Both the position numbers and the translations under genes were made by a program. From Vibrio cyclitrophicus (GTDB taxonomy: Bacteria > Pseudomonadota > Gammaproteobacteria > Enterobacterales > Vibrionaceae), in contig NZ_AP025480.1 of NCBI RefSeq assembly GCF_024347435.1, positions 1,426,001-1,490,000 on the forward strand: a stretch of 64,000 nt of DNA. The letters run 5' to 3'. The notes under the pieces were generated by a model that worked only from the letters and a program-made list of their open reading frames with translations, was not told the DNA's origin and searched no databases. How positions within the stretch are numbered: position 1 is the first letter of the stretch; each line of letters begins with the position of its first letter. Positions 25,644-33,931 of this stretch are shown in pieces.

Positions 25644-26420
25644 CTAGGGCGCTATTTGTCCGCCGTTAACATCCAGAATTTGCCCTGTGATGTAACCGCT
25701 GCAAGCATGTGAGGCAAAGAAAGCAAAAGTAGGTGCTACTTCTTCAATACTGCCAAAGCGACCCATAGGGATATTGCTAGCAATGGTCGACTTTAGCTCA
25801 TCGCTTTTGCCATCATGAAATGCGGTATCGATAGTGCCTGGTGAAACTATGTTGAAACGGATATTGTCTTTAGCAAATTCTTTTACCCAGTTCCGATGGA
25901 TATCGTGTAACCAAGCTTTCGATGCGGCATATACACCAGCACCCACACCACCACCTTCACGAGCAGCAATCGAACCCGTGCTAATAACACACGATGTTTG
26001 GCCAGACTCTGCGGCAGACGCACGTAAGTGAGGAATAGAGAATTTGGTTGTCATTAACGCAGAACGAACATTTAGGTTCATTACTCGTTCATAAAATTCG
26101 TCATCGATATTTTCTAGGTTGGCACGACCGCCAAGACCGCCTGCGTTATTGATCAACACATCCATCCCACCGAAGTGTTCGGTGAACTCGTTAACTAATT
26201 TTTCGCAATCCGATGTTTCCATCAAGTTCGCAGGGAAAAATGCAACATCGCCACCAAGCTCCTTGAGTTCGGCAAGAACGTCATCAACTTTTGGGCTAGA
26301 AGCACGACTATTGATACCAATTTTTGCACCATACTTTGCGAAAATACGTGCTGTAGCTAAGCCCATACCAGCAGTAGAGCCAGTAATTAGAATGCGTTTG
26401 CCTTTTAAATCGTTAAACAT
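25644..26420 (-). CDS. SDR-family oxidoreductase, possible second DEH/uronate reductase
   Basis: The product has 258 residues. The SDR hallmarks are complete: TGSTAGMG cofactor loop at about 14-21, NNAG near 90, and a catalytic serine (STGS) with Y-x3-K in YAASK. The ATG at 26420 is preferred over a GTG one codon earlier. In Sphingomonas sp. A1 and some flavobacteria SDR enzymes reduce DEH to KDG, so this could duplicate the work of the dehydrogenase at 10038; a sugar or uronate dehydrogenase for another substrate is equally open. An operator-like site lies about 35 bases upstream, and a FadR-type regulator gene diverges on the other side. Confidence 0.87.
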   Translation of the reverse strand: MFNDLKGKRILITGSTAGMGLATARIFAKYGAKIGINSRASSPKVDDVLAELKELGGDVAFFPANLMETSDCEKLVNEFTEHFGGMDVLINNAGGLGGRANLENIDDEFYERVMNLNVRSALMTTKFSIPHLRASAAESGQTSCVISTGSIAAREGGGVGAGVYAASKAWLHDIHRNWVKEFAKDNIRFNIVSPGTIDTAFHDGKSDELKSTIASNIPMGRFGSIEEVAPTFAFFASHACSGYITGQILDVNGGQIAP

Positions 26421-26762
26421 CACAGTCGCCTATATTGTAGATCATTTGCGTTAATAAATCATACAATAACACTTGCAGTATTCAAGGATAGTCATCTCAA
26501 AACTGATCATCAACGACATAAATAGTGAGAGTAAGAGTCGTTTTGTGAGTTTGCGCATACAAAAAATGGTGTAAATAAGAACCATTTGTATGAATAAATG
26601 TTTTTAATTAGTTTGATGAACTAAATACTTATAAAATTCATAAAATCTTCGCTAGCCTATATCATTCGTGACCTCACGTTATTCTTATACTTAGTTGGTG
26701 CAGATATAAATCAGTGCTATAGTCCGAGTTAAATAATACATATCTAATAAGTAAGTAGACAC
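26421..26762. other. Divergent promoter region between SDR and FadR-type regulator
   Basis: About 340 AT-rich bases. Operator-like half-sites occur at 26434-26438 (ATTGT) and 26455-26467. No gene. Confidence 0.6.
26455..26467. promoter_or_regulatory. FadR-type half-operator before the SDR gene
   Basis: TAAAT-CAT-ACAAT; the minus strand reads ATTGTATGAT, like the site before the DEH reductase gene. Confidence 0.45.
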
Positions 26763-27482
26763 ATGGCTGGCTCTTTCAATTCGATTTCAGGCTCTAAGCG
26801 AAGCCTTCATGTGCAAGTTGCACGTGAAATCGCACGTGGTATTTTGTCGGGCAATTTGCCTCAAGGCTCTATCATTCCTGGTGAAATGGCTCTGTGTGAG
26901 CAATTTGGAATTAGTAGGACTGCATTAAGAGAAGCGGTTAAGCTTCTTACTTCAAAAGGCCTACTAGAATCTCGACCAAAGATCGGTACTCGCGTTGTTG
27001 ACCGTGCGTTCTGGAACTTTTTAGACCCGCAATTGATCGAATGGATGGATGGTTTGGCAGATACAGACCAATTCTGTCATCAGTTTTTGGGCTTACGTCG
27101 CGCGATTGAACCAGAAGCATGTGCATTGGCTGCTCAGTTCGCGAGCGCTGAACAACGCATTGAACTGTCGGGCATTTTCCAACAGATGGTAGAAATATCA
27201 GGTGCTGAAGAGTTTAACCAAGACAGTTGGCTAGATATTGATATGAAATTCCATAGCCTCATCTTTAATGCAACAGGTAATGACTTTTACCTTCCATTTG
27301 GCAATATCTTAACGACAATGTTTGTTAACTTTATTTCTCATTCTTCAGAAGAGGGAAGTACGTGTATTAATGAACACCGTCAAATTTATGAAGCAATCAT
27401 GGCGGGTAACAGTGATAAAGCTCGCCAAGCTTCTGCAAGTCATCTATTAGATACTAACCACAGATTGCCAGTAGCAAGCTAG
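26763..27482 (+). CDS. GntR/FadR-family transcriptional regulator, probable alginate regulator
   Basis: The product has 239 residues. The winged-helix domain (about 12-78) contains MALCEQFGISRTALREAVKL, the GntR recognition helix region. The FCD domain (about 90-235) shows the likely metal ligands in DIDMKFHSLIF, NEHRQIYEAI and ASHLLDTNH. It is nearly the same protein as the partial gene at the left edge. With two such copies in one alginate locus and GT-N3-AC palindromes before most alginate genes, it is the best candidate for the regulator of those sites. This is inference, as is the idea that DEH or KDG is the effector. Confidence 0.93.
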   Translation: MAGSFNSISGSKRSLHVQVAREIARGILSGNLPQGSIIPGEMALCEQFGISRTALREAVKLLTSKGLLESRPKIGTRVVDRAFWNFLDPQLIEWMDGLADTDQFCHQFLGLRRAIEPEACALAAQFASAEQRIELSGIFQQMVEISGAEEFNQDSWLDIDMKFHSLIFNATGNDFYLPFGNILTTMFVNFISHSSEEGSTCINEHRQIYEAIMAGNSDKARQASASHLLDTNHRLPVAS

Positions 27483-27600
27483 CTTAGTGTTTTGGGTGAG
27501 GTTTCAACTCTAAGGTCTTAGCCGTTTCTATCGAGCGTTGCTCTGGATACCTAGTGGAGTCAACCTAAAATTGCTGTTACTACAGACAGTTATCTATTGA

Positions 27601-27627
27601 AAGCACGTTTAATACGTGCTTTTTTTA
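27601..27627 (+). terminator. Terminator of the FadR-type regulator
   Basis: AAGCACGT pairs with ACGTGCTT around TTAAT and is followed by seven T. Confidence 0.85.
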
Positions 27628-27758
27628 CATCTAAAATTGATGAAAACTTGACCGATGTCCAATATTTAGTCTTATGTGCGTTGTTTTGCTAAAACCGCTA
27701 GTAACCAGCATTGTTAGTTATATAATAATACTAATCAAATTAATGCGAGTGTGATTAT

Positions 27759-29621
27759 ATGCCTCAGTCTCTATTGCCAAATATTCTTCAGTTCATCGGT
27801 CAGATAGACCCTTTTGATAAGATCCCTAAAGAAGCGCTTCGTGACCTCGCTTTTAATGTTCAGATTACCTATCTAGCCAAAGGGGATGTCGTCGATCTAT
27901 GCGAGTCAGGAAAAGAAAAGTCGCTCTATATCATTCGAACAGGATCTATGGAGCAAAGAAAATCGGACGGTGTGCTTCGTGCACGGTTAGGCAGTGAAGA
28001 TCTGTTCGGCTTCACGTTCTTAGATTCTGAAGTTAATGATGATAAAGGCTATAGAGCTGTCGCAATTGAAAACACCTTACTTTATGTTATTCCACACTCG
28101 GCGCTTCAAACACTTTTCAAAGCTTTTCCAAGTTGTGCTGAGCATTTTGCTTCACAGGCCCAAGTTCGTTTGAAATCGGCACTGGATGTGGTTTGGTCAA
28201 ACAAAGAGAAAGGTTTGTTCATTCGTAAGGTTGAAGAAGTCGCAAGCGGACAGGTGGCAATTGTTAAGTCCCAGCAAACCATCCAATCGGTCGCGGTTGA
28301 AATGCTTCATCAACGCTCACCCTGTGCGGTAATTTATGAGGATGAGTCGATTGTAGGCTTAATTACTGACCGAGATATGACTAAGCGAGTGATCGCTCAT
28401 GGTGTCAGTACTGATAGCCTTATTTCTGAGGTGATGACGCATTCTCCTCTTACGGTTAAACCGGACGATTTAGTGCTACACGCCGCGTCTATTATGATGC
28501 AGTTTAATATTCGCAACTTGCCGGTTGTGAAAGAGAACAAAGTCATTGGGCTTCTTACCACGTCTCACTTGGTTCAAAACCATCGTGTTCAAGCCATTTT
28601 CTTGATTGAGAAAATCAAATACGCGGGCAGTGTGAAAACCATGTCTTCATTTACCTCGGAACGACAAGCTATATTTGAAGCGCTGGTGGAAGGTAAAGTT
28701 GCACCGGAAACAGTGGGTAAGGTAATGACCATGATTATGGATGCCTACACCCGCCGATTAATTCAGATAGCAATTGACAAGTTAGGCCCACCACCTTGTG
28801 ACTTTTCTTGGATTGTTGCGGGTTCTCACGCTCGCAATGAAGTACACATGTTATCGGATCAAGACAGCGCGATTGTACTTTCTGACGATGCAACCGACAG
28901 TGACCGTATTTATTTCAAGCATTTAGCGATGATGGTAACAAATGGATTGGCAAGTTGTGACTATCCGTTATGCCCAGGAAAATTCATGGCTGCGACGCCA
29001 AAGTGGTGTCAGCCACTGGGTGTTTGGAAGCACTACTACAAGAAGTGGGTAGCAAACCCTGAATATGAGCGTCTACTCAATATCAGTGTTTTCCTTGAAA
29101 TTCGCACTATTTACGGCAACAGTGAATTTGAGGGCATTCTTCGTGATGAGTTGCACTCCAATATTCGCAATAATCGAGAATTTTTGAGCACGTTGGTGAA
29201 AGATGCGGTGAACACTAATCCACCATTGGGCATTTTTAACAGCTTGGTGTTAGAGAAGTCGGGAGAGAACAAGAAAACGCTCAATGTGAAGAAATACGCG
29301 ATTAACCTGATTATCGATCTCGCACGTATATATGGGCTAGCCGTTGAATGTGATTTGTCTGCAACCGACGAGCGTTTTGCAGCTGCGAACGAGAAAGGTA
29401 TGCTCAGTGATGACGCGTTCAAGAACATTCTGGGTGCGTATCAGTTCATTTTATCTTTCCGATTTGGTCATCAACTTGAAGCTTTGAAGAATGGGGAGGT
29501 ACCAGACAACAACATCAACCCTGATAGCTTTGGTAGCTTTGAACGTAAGCACTTGAAAGATGCCTTTAGGATCATAGCTGATCTCCAAGAGGCGGCGAAG
29601 ATTCGTTTCGGAGCGCGCTAA
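27759..29621 (+). CDS. cNMP-binding / CBS-pair / DUF294 nucleotidyltransferase-like signalling protein
   Basis: The product has 620 residues. Order of domains: a cyclic-nucleotide-binding fold at about 10-140, two CBS domains at about 165-285 (DRDMTKRVIAHGVST; MMQFNIRNLPVVKENKVIGL), a DUF294 nucleotidyltransferase-like domain at about 310-455 with GSHARNEVHMLSDQD, and a DUF294 C-terminal helical domain to the end. The G-S-x10-D-x-D arrangement matches the GlnD-like active-site pattern. Such proteins are commonly paired with a DnaQ-like exonuclease, as here, where the stop overlaps the next ATG. They are thought to sense nucleotides and adjust partner activity, but the reaction is not settled. 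Confidence 0.9.
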   Translation: MPQSLLPNILQFIGQIDPFDKIPKEALRDLAFNVQITYLAKGDVVDLCESGKEKSLYIIRTGSMEQRKSDGVLRARLGSEDLFGFTFLDSEVNDDKGYRAVAIENTLLYVIPHSALQTLFKAFPSCAEHFASQAQVRLKSALDVVWSNKEKGLFIRKVEEVASGQVAIVKSQQTIQSVAVEMLHQRSPCAVIYEDESIVGLITDRDMTKRVIAHGVSTDSLISEVMTHSPLTVKPDDLVLHAASIMMQFNIRNLPVVKENKVIGLLTTSHLVQNHRVQAIFLIEKIKYAGSVKTMSSFTSERQAIFEALVEGKVAPETVGKVMTMIMDAYTRRLIQIAIDKLGPPPCDFSWIVAGSHARNEVHMLSDQDSAIVLSDDATDSDRIYFKHLAMMVTNGLASCDYPLCPGKFMAATPKWCQPLGVWKHYYKKWVANPEYERLLNISVFLEIRTIYGNSEFEGILRDELHSNIRNNREFLSTLVKDAVNTNPPLGIFNSLVLEKSGENKKTLNVKKYAINLIIDLARIYGLAVECDLSATDERFAAANEKGMLSDDAFKNILGAYQFILSFRFGHQLEALKNGEVPDNNINPDSFGSFERKHLKDAFRIIADLQEAAKIRFGAR

Positions 29622-30337
29622 TGAGAGCATTGTTAAATTATTTTCATCCGCTTGAGCGAGTCAAGCGCAAGCGAAAGCAATACCTAAATACGGTTAAACT
29701 GCCTGAAGCATTACACGATCTTGTTGAACAGCCGTGTCCAGAGATGGCGGATTTGGCTAAAGATAGTGAGTATATTGTGTTAGATCTTGAAACGACGGGC
29801 TTAGACAGTGAACAAGATCTGATTTTATCGATGGGGTGGGTTGATGTGGTTAAGGGGCGAATTGATTTGGCATCTGCCAAACACATTTATCTTAACAACG
29901 ACTCTCAGATCAACGCCGAAACCGCGGTTATTAATCACATTACGCCGCAAATGTTGGAAGAGGGCGCGTCAATTCATGATGCCATGCTGACCTTTTTTGA
30001 AGCCGCAAAAGGTAAAATCATTGTTGCGCACGCTTGTGTTGTAGAAGAGAAGTTCATTAGTCAATATCTACTTCGATGTTACGGATTGAGAACGGTGCCT
30101 TTGCTTTGGTTAGATACATTGTGTATTGAAAAATCTATGGAGAAAGCGATCAGTAATCATGAAGAGGTAGATTTAACTTTGGCAGGCACACGTGACAGGT
30201 ATGGTCTTCCTGAGTATAACAGCCACAATGCGTTAGCTGATGCAGTTTCAACAGCGGAGCTATTTTTGGCTCAACAGAAACGAGTGGTCCCAAATGATGA
30301 AGTGACACTATCATTTTTATATAGGATCAGTCACTAG
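29621..30337 (+). CDS. DnaQ-like 3'-5' exonuclease
   Basis: The product has 238 residues with the DEDDh exonuclease fold. Exo I is LDLETTGLD (D and E), Exo II lies around IVAHACVVEEKF, and Exo III is HNALADAVSTAEL with the catalytic H and D. The ATG overlaps the stop of the DUF294 gene, so the two are translationally coupled. It resembles the epsilon subunit family but is a stand-alone protein likely acting on nucleic acid ends or small nucleotides. The terminator downstream has been split by an insertion sequence. Confidence 0.88.
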   Translation: MRALLNYFHPLERVKRKRKQYLNTVKLPEALHDLVEQPCPEMADLAKDSEYIVLDLETTGLDSEQDLILSMGWVDVVKGRIDLASAKHIYLNNDSQINAETAVINHITPQMLEEGASIHDAMLTFFEAAKGKIIVAHACVVEEKFISQYLLRCYGLRTVPLLWLDTLCIEKSMEKAISNHEEVDLTLAGTRDRYGLPEYNSHNALADAVSTAELFLAQQKRVVPNDEVTLSFLYRISH

Positions 30338-30428
30338 GGAAGCCATTTGTTCCCTTATTTGAATCATTGTTGACTGAACTGATTTGAAAGCATAAAAGCC
30401 AGCGATTATGCCTGTCTCTTATACACAA

Positions 30429-30458
30429 ATCCCTAAGCTATGCTTAGGGATTTTTTTT
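30429..30458 (+). terminator. IS-borne terminator inside the left end
   Basis: ATCCCTAAGC pairs with GCTTAGGGAT and is followed by eight T. It faces transcription entering the IS from the dnaQ-like gene. The same hairpin is present in copy 2. Confidence 0.75.
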
Positions 30459-30514
30459 GAACTATTTTGAGGTTCTATGATCTGATCATCTAAGCAATGA
30501 CAAGGATGATTATC

Positions 30515-31891
30515 ATGACCTATATAGAGCCAACCCTTTGGGCACAAAAACAGTTCGGTCAAGCCCACCTTAATGACCCAAGACGTACTCAAAGACTCGT
30601 TGCTCTCGCAGCTTCACTGGCCGAGCAACCTGGCGTACCTGTCTCGAAACTCATTATCTCACCGGCTGAAATGGAAGGGGCTTATCGCTTCATCCGTAAT
30701 GAGAAAATCAAAGCAGAAGATATCGCAGAGGCAGGGTTTTATGTCACTGCGCAAGAAGCGTTAAAGCAACAAACACTTCTTGCCTTAGAAGACACGACTT
30801 CTCTGAGTTACGCCCATCGCAGTATTCGAGATGAACTCGGACACTCCAATCAAGGCAATCGACATCGAGCGATGTTCGTACACTCTACCTTACTTTTTGC
30901 GCCCGACACTCAATCTGTGATTGGTTTAATTGAACAACAGCGCTGGACTCGTGATATAGAAAAGCGAGGTCAAAGACACCAGCATGCGACTCGACCATAC
31001 AAAGAGAAAGAAAGTTATAAGTGGGAACAAGCCTCTCGCTATGTCGCTGAGCGACTTGGCGATAAAATGTCGGATGTCATTTCGGTGTGCGATAGAGAAG
31101 CCGACCTCTTTGAATACCTCACTTACAAGCGAGAGCAACAACAAAGATTCCTCGTTCGTTCCATGCAAAGCCGCTGTATTGAAGAGCATGATAATCGTCT
31201 TTATAGCTATGCATCTACTCTGTCATCAGCCGGGGAGAAAGTGCTCGAAATACCGCAAAAAGGCGGTCGCAAAGCTCGCAAGGCTCATTTAGATATTAAA
31301 TATGCCCCCGTGACACTCAAGTCTCCTGCAAACAAGAAAGAGTTCGATAACATTCCGCTTTACTACGTGGGATGTATAGAACAAGGAGAGAATAACGATA
31401 AGCTAGCCTGGCACTTACTGACTTCGGAGCCGATAACGAGCAAAGAAGAGGCCCTCAAAATGGTCAGTTATTATGAGCGGCGCTGGCTAATAGAAGATTT
31501 TCATAAAGTCTGGAAAAGTGAAGGGACTGAAGTTGAGCAACTGAGAATGCAGAGTAAAGATAACTTAGAAAGGCTCAGCGTCATTTTAGCTTTTATCGCG
31601 ACTCGCTTACTCCAGTTGAGGTTCATGAATGAGTCCGATGAGTTATCTAAGACCAGTTGTGAGCAGGTATTAAAAGGCAAAGCATGGAAGTTAATGTGGC
31701 TAAAGTTGGAGAAAAAGCAGCTGCCGAAGGAAGCGCCCAATATATCATGGGCTTACAATGGTATTGCTCGGTTAGGTGGCTGGAAGAATACCAAGCGAAC
31801 GGGTCGCGCTTCCATAAAGACGTTATGGCAAGGATGGTTCAGGTTACAAACCATCCTTGAAGGGTATGAACTCGCTAAGTCTCTTGATTAA
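30515..31891 (+). CDS. IS4-family (IS50-type) DDE transposase, copy 1
   Basis: The product has 458 residues from the ATG reading MTYIEPTLW, with AAGG nine bases before it; two further in-frame ATGs lie up to 18 bases upstream. Catalytic residues: D93 in LALEDTTSLSY, D193 in SVCDREADLFEY, and E327 in the Y-R-E motif YYERRWLIEDFHKVWKSEG. These spacings closely match the Tn5 transposase. The protein binds the element ends and moves the IS by cut-and-paste through hairpin intermediates. Its translation is identical to copy 2, which implies recent movement. Confidence 0.93.
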   Translation: MTYIEPTLWAQKQFGQAHLNDPRRTQRLVALAASLAEQPGVPVSKLIISPAEMEGAYRFIRNEKIKAEDIAEAGFYVTAQEALKQQTLLALEDTTSLSYAHRSIRDELGHSNQGNRHRAMFVHSTLLFAPDTQSVIGLIEQQRWTRDIEKRGQRHQHATRPYKEKESYKWEQASRYVAERLGDKMSDVISVCDREADLFEYLTYKREQQQRFLVRSMQSRCIEEHDNRLYSYASTLSSAGEKVLEIPQKGGRKARKAHLDIKYAPVTLKSPANKKEFDNIPLYYVGCIEQGENNDKLAWHLLTSEPITSKEEALKMVSYYERRWLIEDFHKVWKSEGTEVEQLRMQSKDNLERLSVILAFIATRLLQLRFMNESDELSKTSCEQVLKGKAWKLMWLKLEKKQLPKEAPNISWAYNGIARLGGWKNTKRTGRASIKTLWQGWFRLQTILEGYELAKSLD

Positions 31892-31990
31892 CCAGACTTG
31901 TGATCAAGAGACAGGCGATTATGCTGGCTTTTGTTTGGGTCTTAGAAAATTAGGCAGTTATCATCTTAGACTTTTCATATAGGGAACAGC

Positions 31991-32704
31991 TTAAAAGCTG
32001 TAAGTAATACCTACACGGCTACGTAGTTGACGGCTTGAGTCACACACCGTATCACTTGTACATTGAACGTTGCCGAATTCTACGTATGGGCGCCAGCTCC
32101 AATCTGCTTCTTTGTAGCCGATCTTCATGTTGTAGTCCCACTCGTACTCGCCGTTGTTACCCATTTTCCATTCGTCATTAAAGAAATCTTCTTTGTAGTT
32201 TGCTTCAAAGCCAAACTGCCAAGCGTTCCAGTTGTAATCGATATTACCCGTAATTTTACCGGCATTTAATGAGTCGTGTTGCTTACCATCAAGGCCTGTT
32301 GAAGTTTTACCTGATGCATAATTGCGGAACTCATGGCGGTAACGAAGTTTCGTTGTTACACCTGAATCAAATTTGTATTGAACACGTACTTGCGGTTTGT
32401 AAGTTACCGCTTCATCACCGAAAGTAATCGGCATTGAAGTTGTTACACGCCAGTTGTTATCGAATTTGAAGTGGTAGCCGTATTCAAATTCGTTATCACC
32501 ACGTTGAAGTTCGCTTAGGTTACCCTTGTGCTTCATTTCTACGCCGTAGTAATGATTACCTGTGCTACCACCAATTTTCACTCGACCAGCCCATTCTTCC
32601 GAATCGTGCTTGTACTCTTCACGAAAATCTAGTGATGCCGCAGACACGCTGCCTGCAAAAAGAGTTGCTAATACTGCAAGCGTTACTTTATTCGTTTTTA
32701 TCAT
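31991..32704 (-). CDS. KdgM-family outer-membrane porin, second copy
   Basis: The product has 237 residues. The start MIKTNKVTLAVLA at 32704 gives a proper signal peptide cleaved after VSAA, before SLDFREEYK; the open frame upstream to 32821 lacks this. The chain is made of short amphipathic strands with many aromatic and basic residues and ends RSRVGITYSF, the outer-membrane assembly signal. The C-terminal region has a cysteine pair (CTSDTVC). It resembles the porin at 20269 in plan but is shorter. It likely passes oligoalginates or other oligouronates through the outer membrane. Operator-like sites lie upstream at 32990-33002 and 33212-33224. Confidence 0.9.
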   Translation of the reverse strand: MIKTNKVTLAVLATLFAGSVSAASLDFREEYKHDSEEWAGRVKIGGSTGNHYYGVEMKHKGNLSELQRGDNEFEYGYHFKFDNNWRVTTSMPITFGDEAVTYKPQVRVQYKFDSGVTTKLRYRHEFRNYASGKTSTGLDGKQHDSLNAGKITGNIDYNWNAWQFGFEANYKEDFFNDEWKMGNNGEYEWDYNMKIGYKEADWSWRPYVEFGNVQCTSDTVCDSSRQLRSRVGITYSF

Positions 32705-32989
32705 TTTATTGTTTCCACTGTATCTAAATAAAAAATGGTTAATAAAGGACCAACGTTGAGCCCTTTGTTGTATTGGGATTAAAGTTTTGGGTAAAGTCGT
32801 TCTACGTCGCGCTGAGCCCATATTTCCGCTAAGTTCTTTTTCATTGTGAACTTGCTAAAGTCTGTCTCAGTTGCCAGTTTCACCATTCAGGGTTTTCCCT
32901 AGCAACGCCGGCTTTTAGGTAAAGCGGAGTTATACGCTCAATGCGATGACGTTTGTTTTCGTGTGTAGGGTTACTCTTTATTTTGAATT

Positions 32990-33002
32990 AAAATACTACA
33001 AA
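32990..33002. promoter_or_regulatory. FadR-type half-operator
   Basis: AAAAT-ACT-ACAAA with a strong right half, about 290 bases upstream of the second porin. Confidence 0.4.
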
Positions 33003-33211
33003 TATGCTAGCGATTAGAATGGTGAGGTTCTGTGAATTAGATCGTGTTGTCATGATAAAACCACTATTTACAAAGGGTTACAAAGTTAGGGTTTAAATTA
33101 AACCTTTGTTTTTTTAATGGTTATTTTTCAGGTTATGTTGATTTTCTGAGTTTTTGTCTATCAATAAATGTGCGCTACAGCAAAAAATTGAATCTTTAGT
33201 TGTCATTTTTA

Positions 33212-33224
33212 TTTGTAATACATT
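33212..33224. promoter_or_regulatory. FadR-type operator
   Basis: TTTGT-AAT-ACATT is a near-palindrome with the GT-N3-AC core, about 510 bases upstream of the second porin. Confidence 0.45.
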
Positions 33225-33400
33225 ATTATTTACTAACTTTATGTAGTAACACATATCGTCAGAACGTTAAATAGATGCACATGCATCTGTATGGTTTTAG
33301 GTAGTGATTCTGTCGGTTAGTTTTAAGTGACTACCGACGTGAATGGATGAACTTATGGTTCATAGCTGCATTGGGATGATGGTTTTAAGGCTAAGGCTTT

Positions 33401-33477
33401 GTTTAAAAGCGAAGATAGTTTAAAAGCGAAGATAGTTTAAAAGCGAAGATAGTTTAAAAGCGAAGATAGTCTAAAAG
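33401..33477. repeat. 17-bp tandem repeat, four and a half copies
   Basis: The unit GTTTAAAAGCGAAGATA occurs four times exactly and a fifth time in part with one change. It is in non-coding DNA. Confidence 0.9.
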
Positions 33478-33698
33478 TTAACATACCTAAAAGTACGATG
33501 TATTTGCCGTGAGGGGATAAAAAGCCTCAATCAAAAAAGGTTTGAAGTGTAGTAGGCAAGGCAGTTACACAGCCTGCTATAGAGATCGGAGTTAGAACGA
33601 TTGGATATAGTCGCTCTAAACTGATGAAAAAGAAGAAATCGTTGAAGTGCTTGTAAGAGCATTTTGATTATTGCTCCCAACTATTCTAATTATAACTT

Positions 33699-33784
33699 CT
33701 GCTTTCCTTTAGAAAGGTAGGAGATGGTAGTGAAGATCTACCTTTGCGCTCATGTTGATACAGGCAACATGAGCGTTTTTTTTT
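33699..33784 (+). ncRNA. Candidate small RNA of about 85 nt
   Basis: A strong terminator (CGCTCATGTTG / CAACATGAGCG followed by nine T, 33747-33784) stands on the plus strand although no plus-strand gene precedes it within 1 kb. A promoter guess fits upstream: TTGATT at 33664, a 17-base spacer and TAATTA at 33687. The transcript would hold a first hairpin (AAAGGTAG / CTACCTTT, 33714-33745) and the terminator hairpin, a normal plan for an Hfq-bound RNA. No known family was recognised. Confidence 0.45.
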
Positions 33785-33931
33785 GCCTAAAATTTGTATT
33801 GATCGTTTGATCTACAGATACAGACTATCGATAAGAAGGGCACCCACTGATTCATTCAGTAACCGTGAATGATGTATAGAGCGATTAAGTTTTGAGGTTT
33901 ATGACCGCACGTTCAAGAGATGCGGTCTGTT

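Larger units (their letters stand above)
30412..31914 (+). mobile_element. IS4-family IS50-type insertion sequence, copy 1 (1503 bp)
   Basis: Both ends start CTGTCTCTT (the left end goes on TATACACAA, like Tn5/IS50 ends; the right end reads CTGTCTCTTGATCAC from outside). The 10-bp target duplication GCGATTATGC lies at 30402-30411 and 31915-31924. A hairpin with T run just inside the left end (30429-30458) would stop incoming transcription. The single transposase gene is intact. Confidence 0.93.
30392..31934. terminator. Intrinsic terminator split by the first IS copy
   Basis: Joining the flanks across the IS and removing one target copy gives AAAAGCCAGC, GATTAT, GCTGGCTTTT: a perfect 10-bp stem with a six-base loop and T-rich end. 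It would have served the dnaQ-like gene and the convergent porin gene. The insertion lies exactly on the axis of the hairpin. Confidence 0.85.
32705..33698. other. Intergenic region upstream of the second porin
   Basis: About 1 kb. Contains the porin promoter region with two operator-like sites, a 17-bp tandem repeat (33401-33477), and the promoter guess for a small RNA. No protein gene. Confidence 0.6.
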
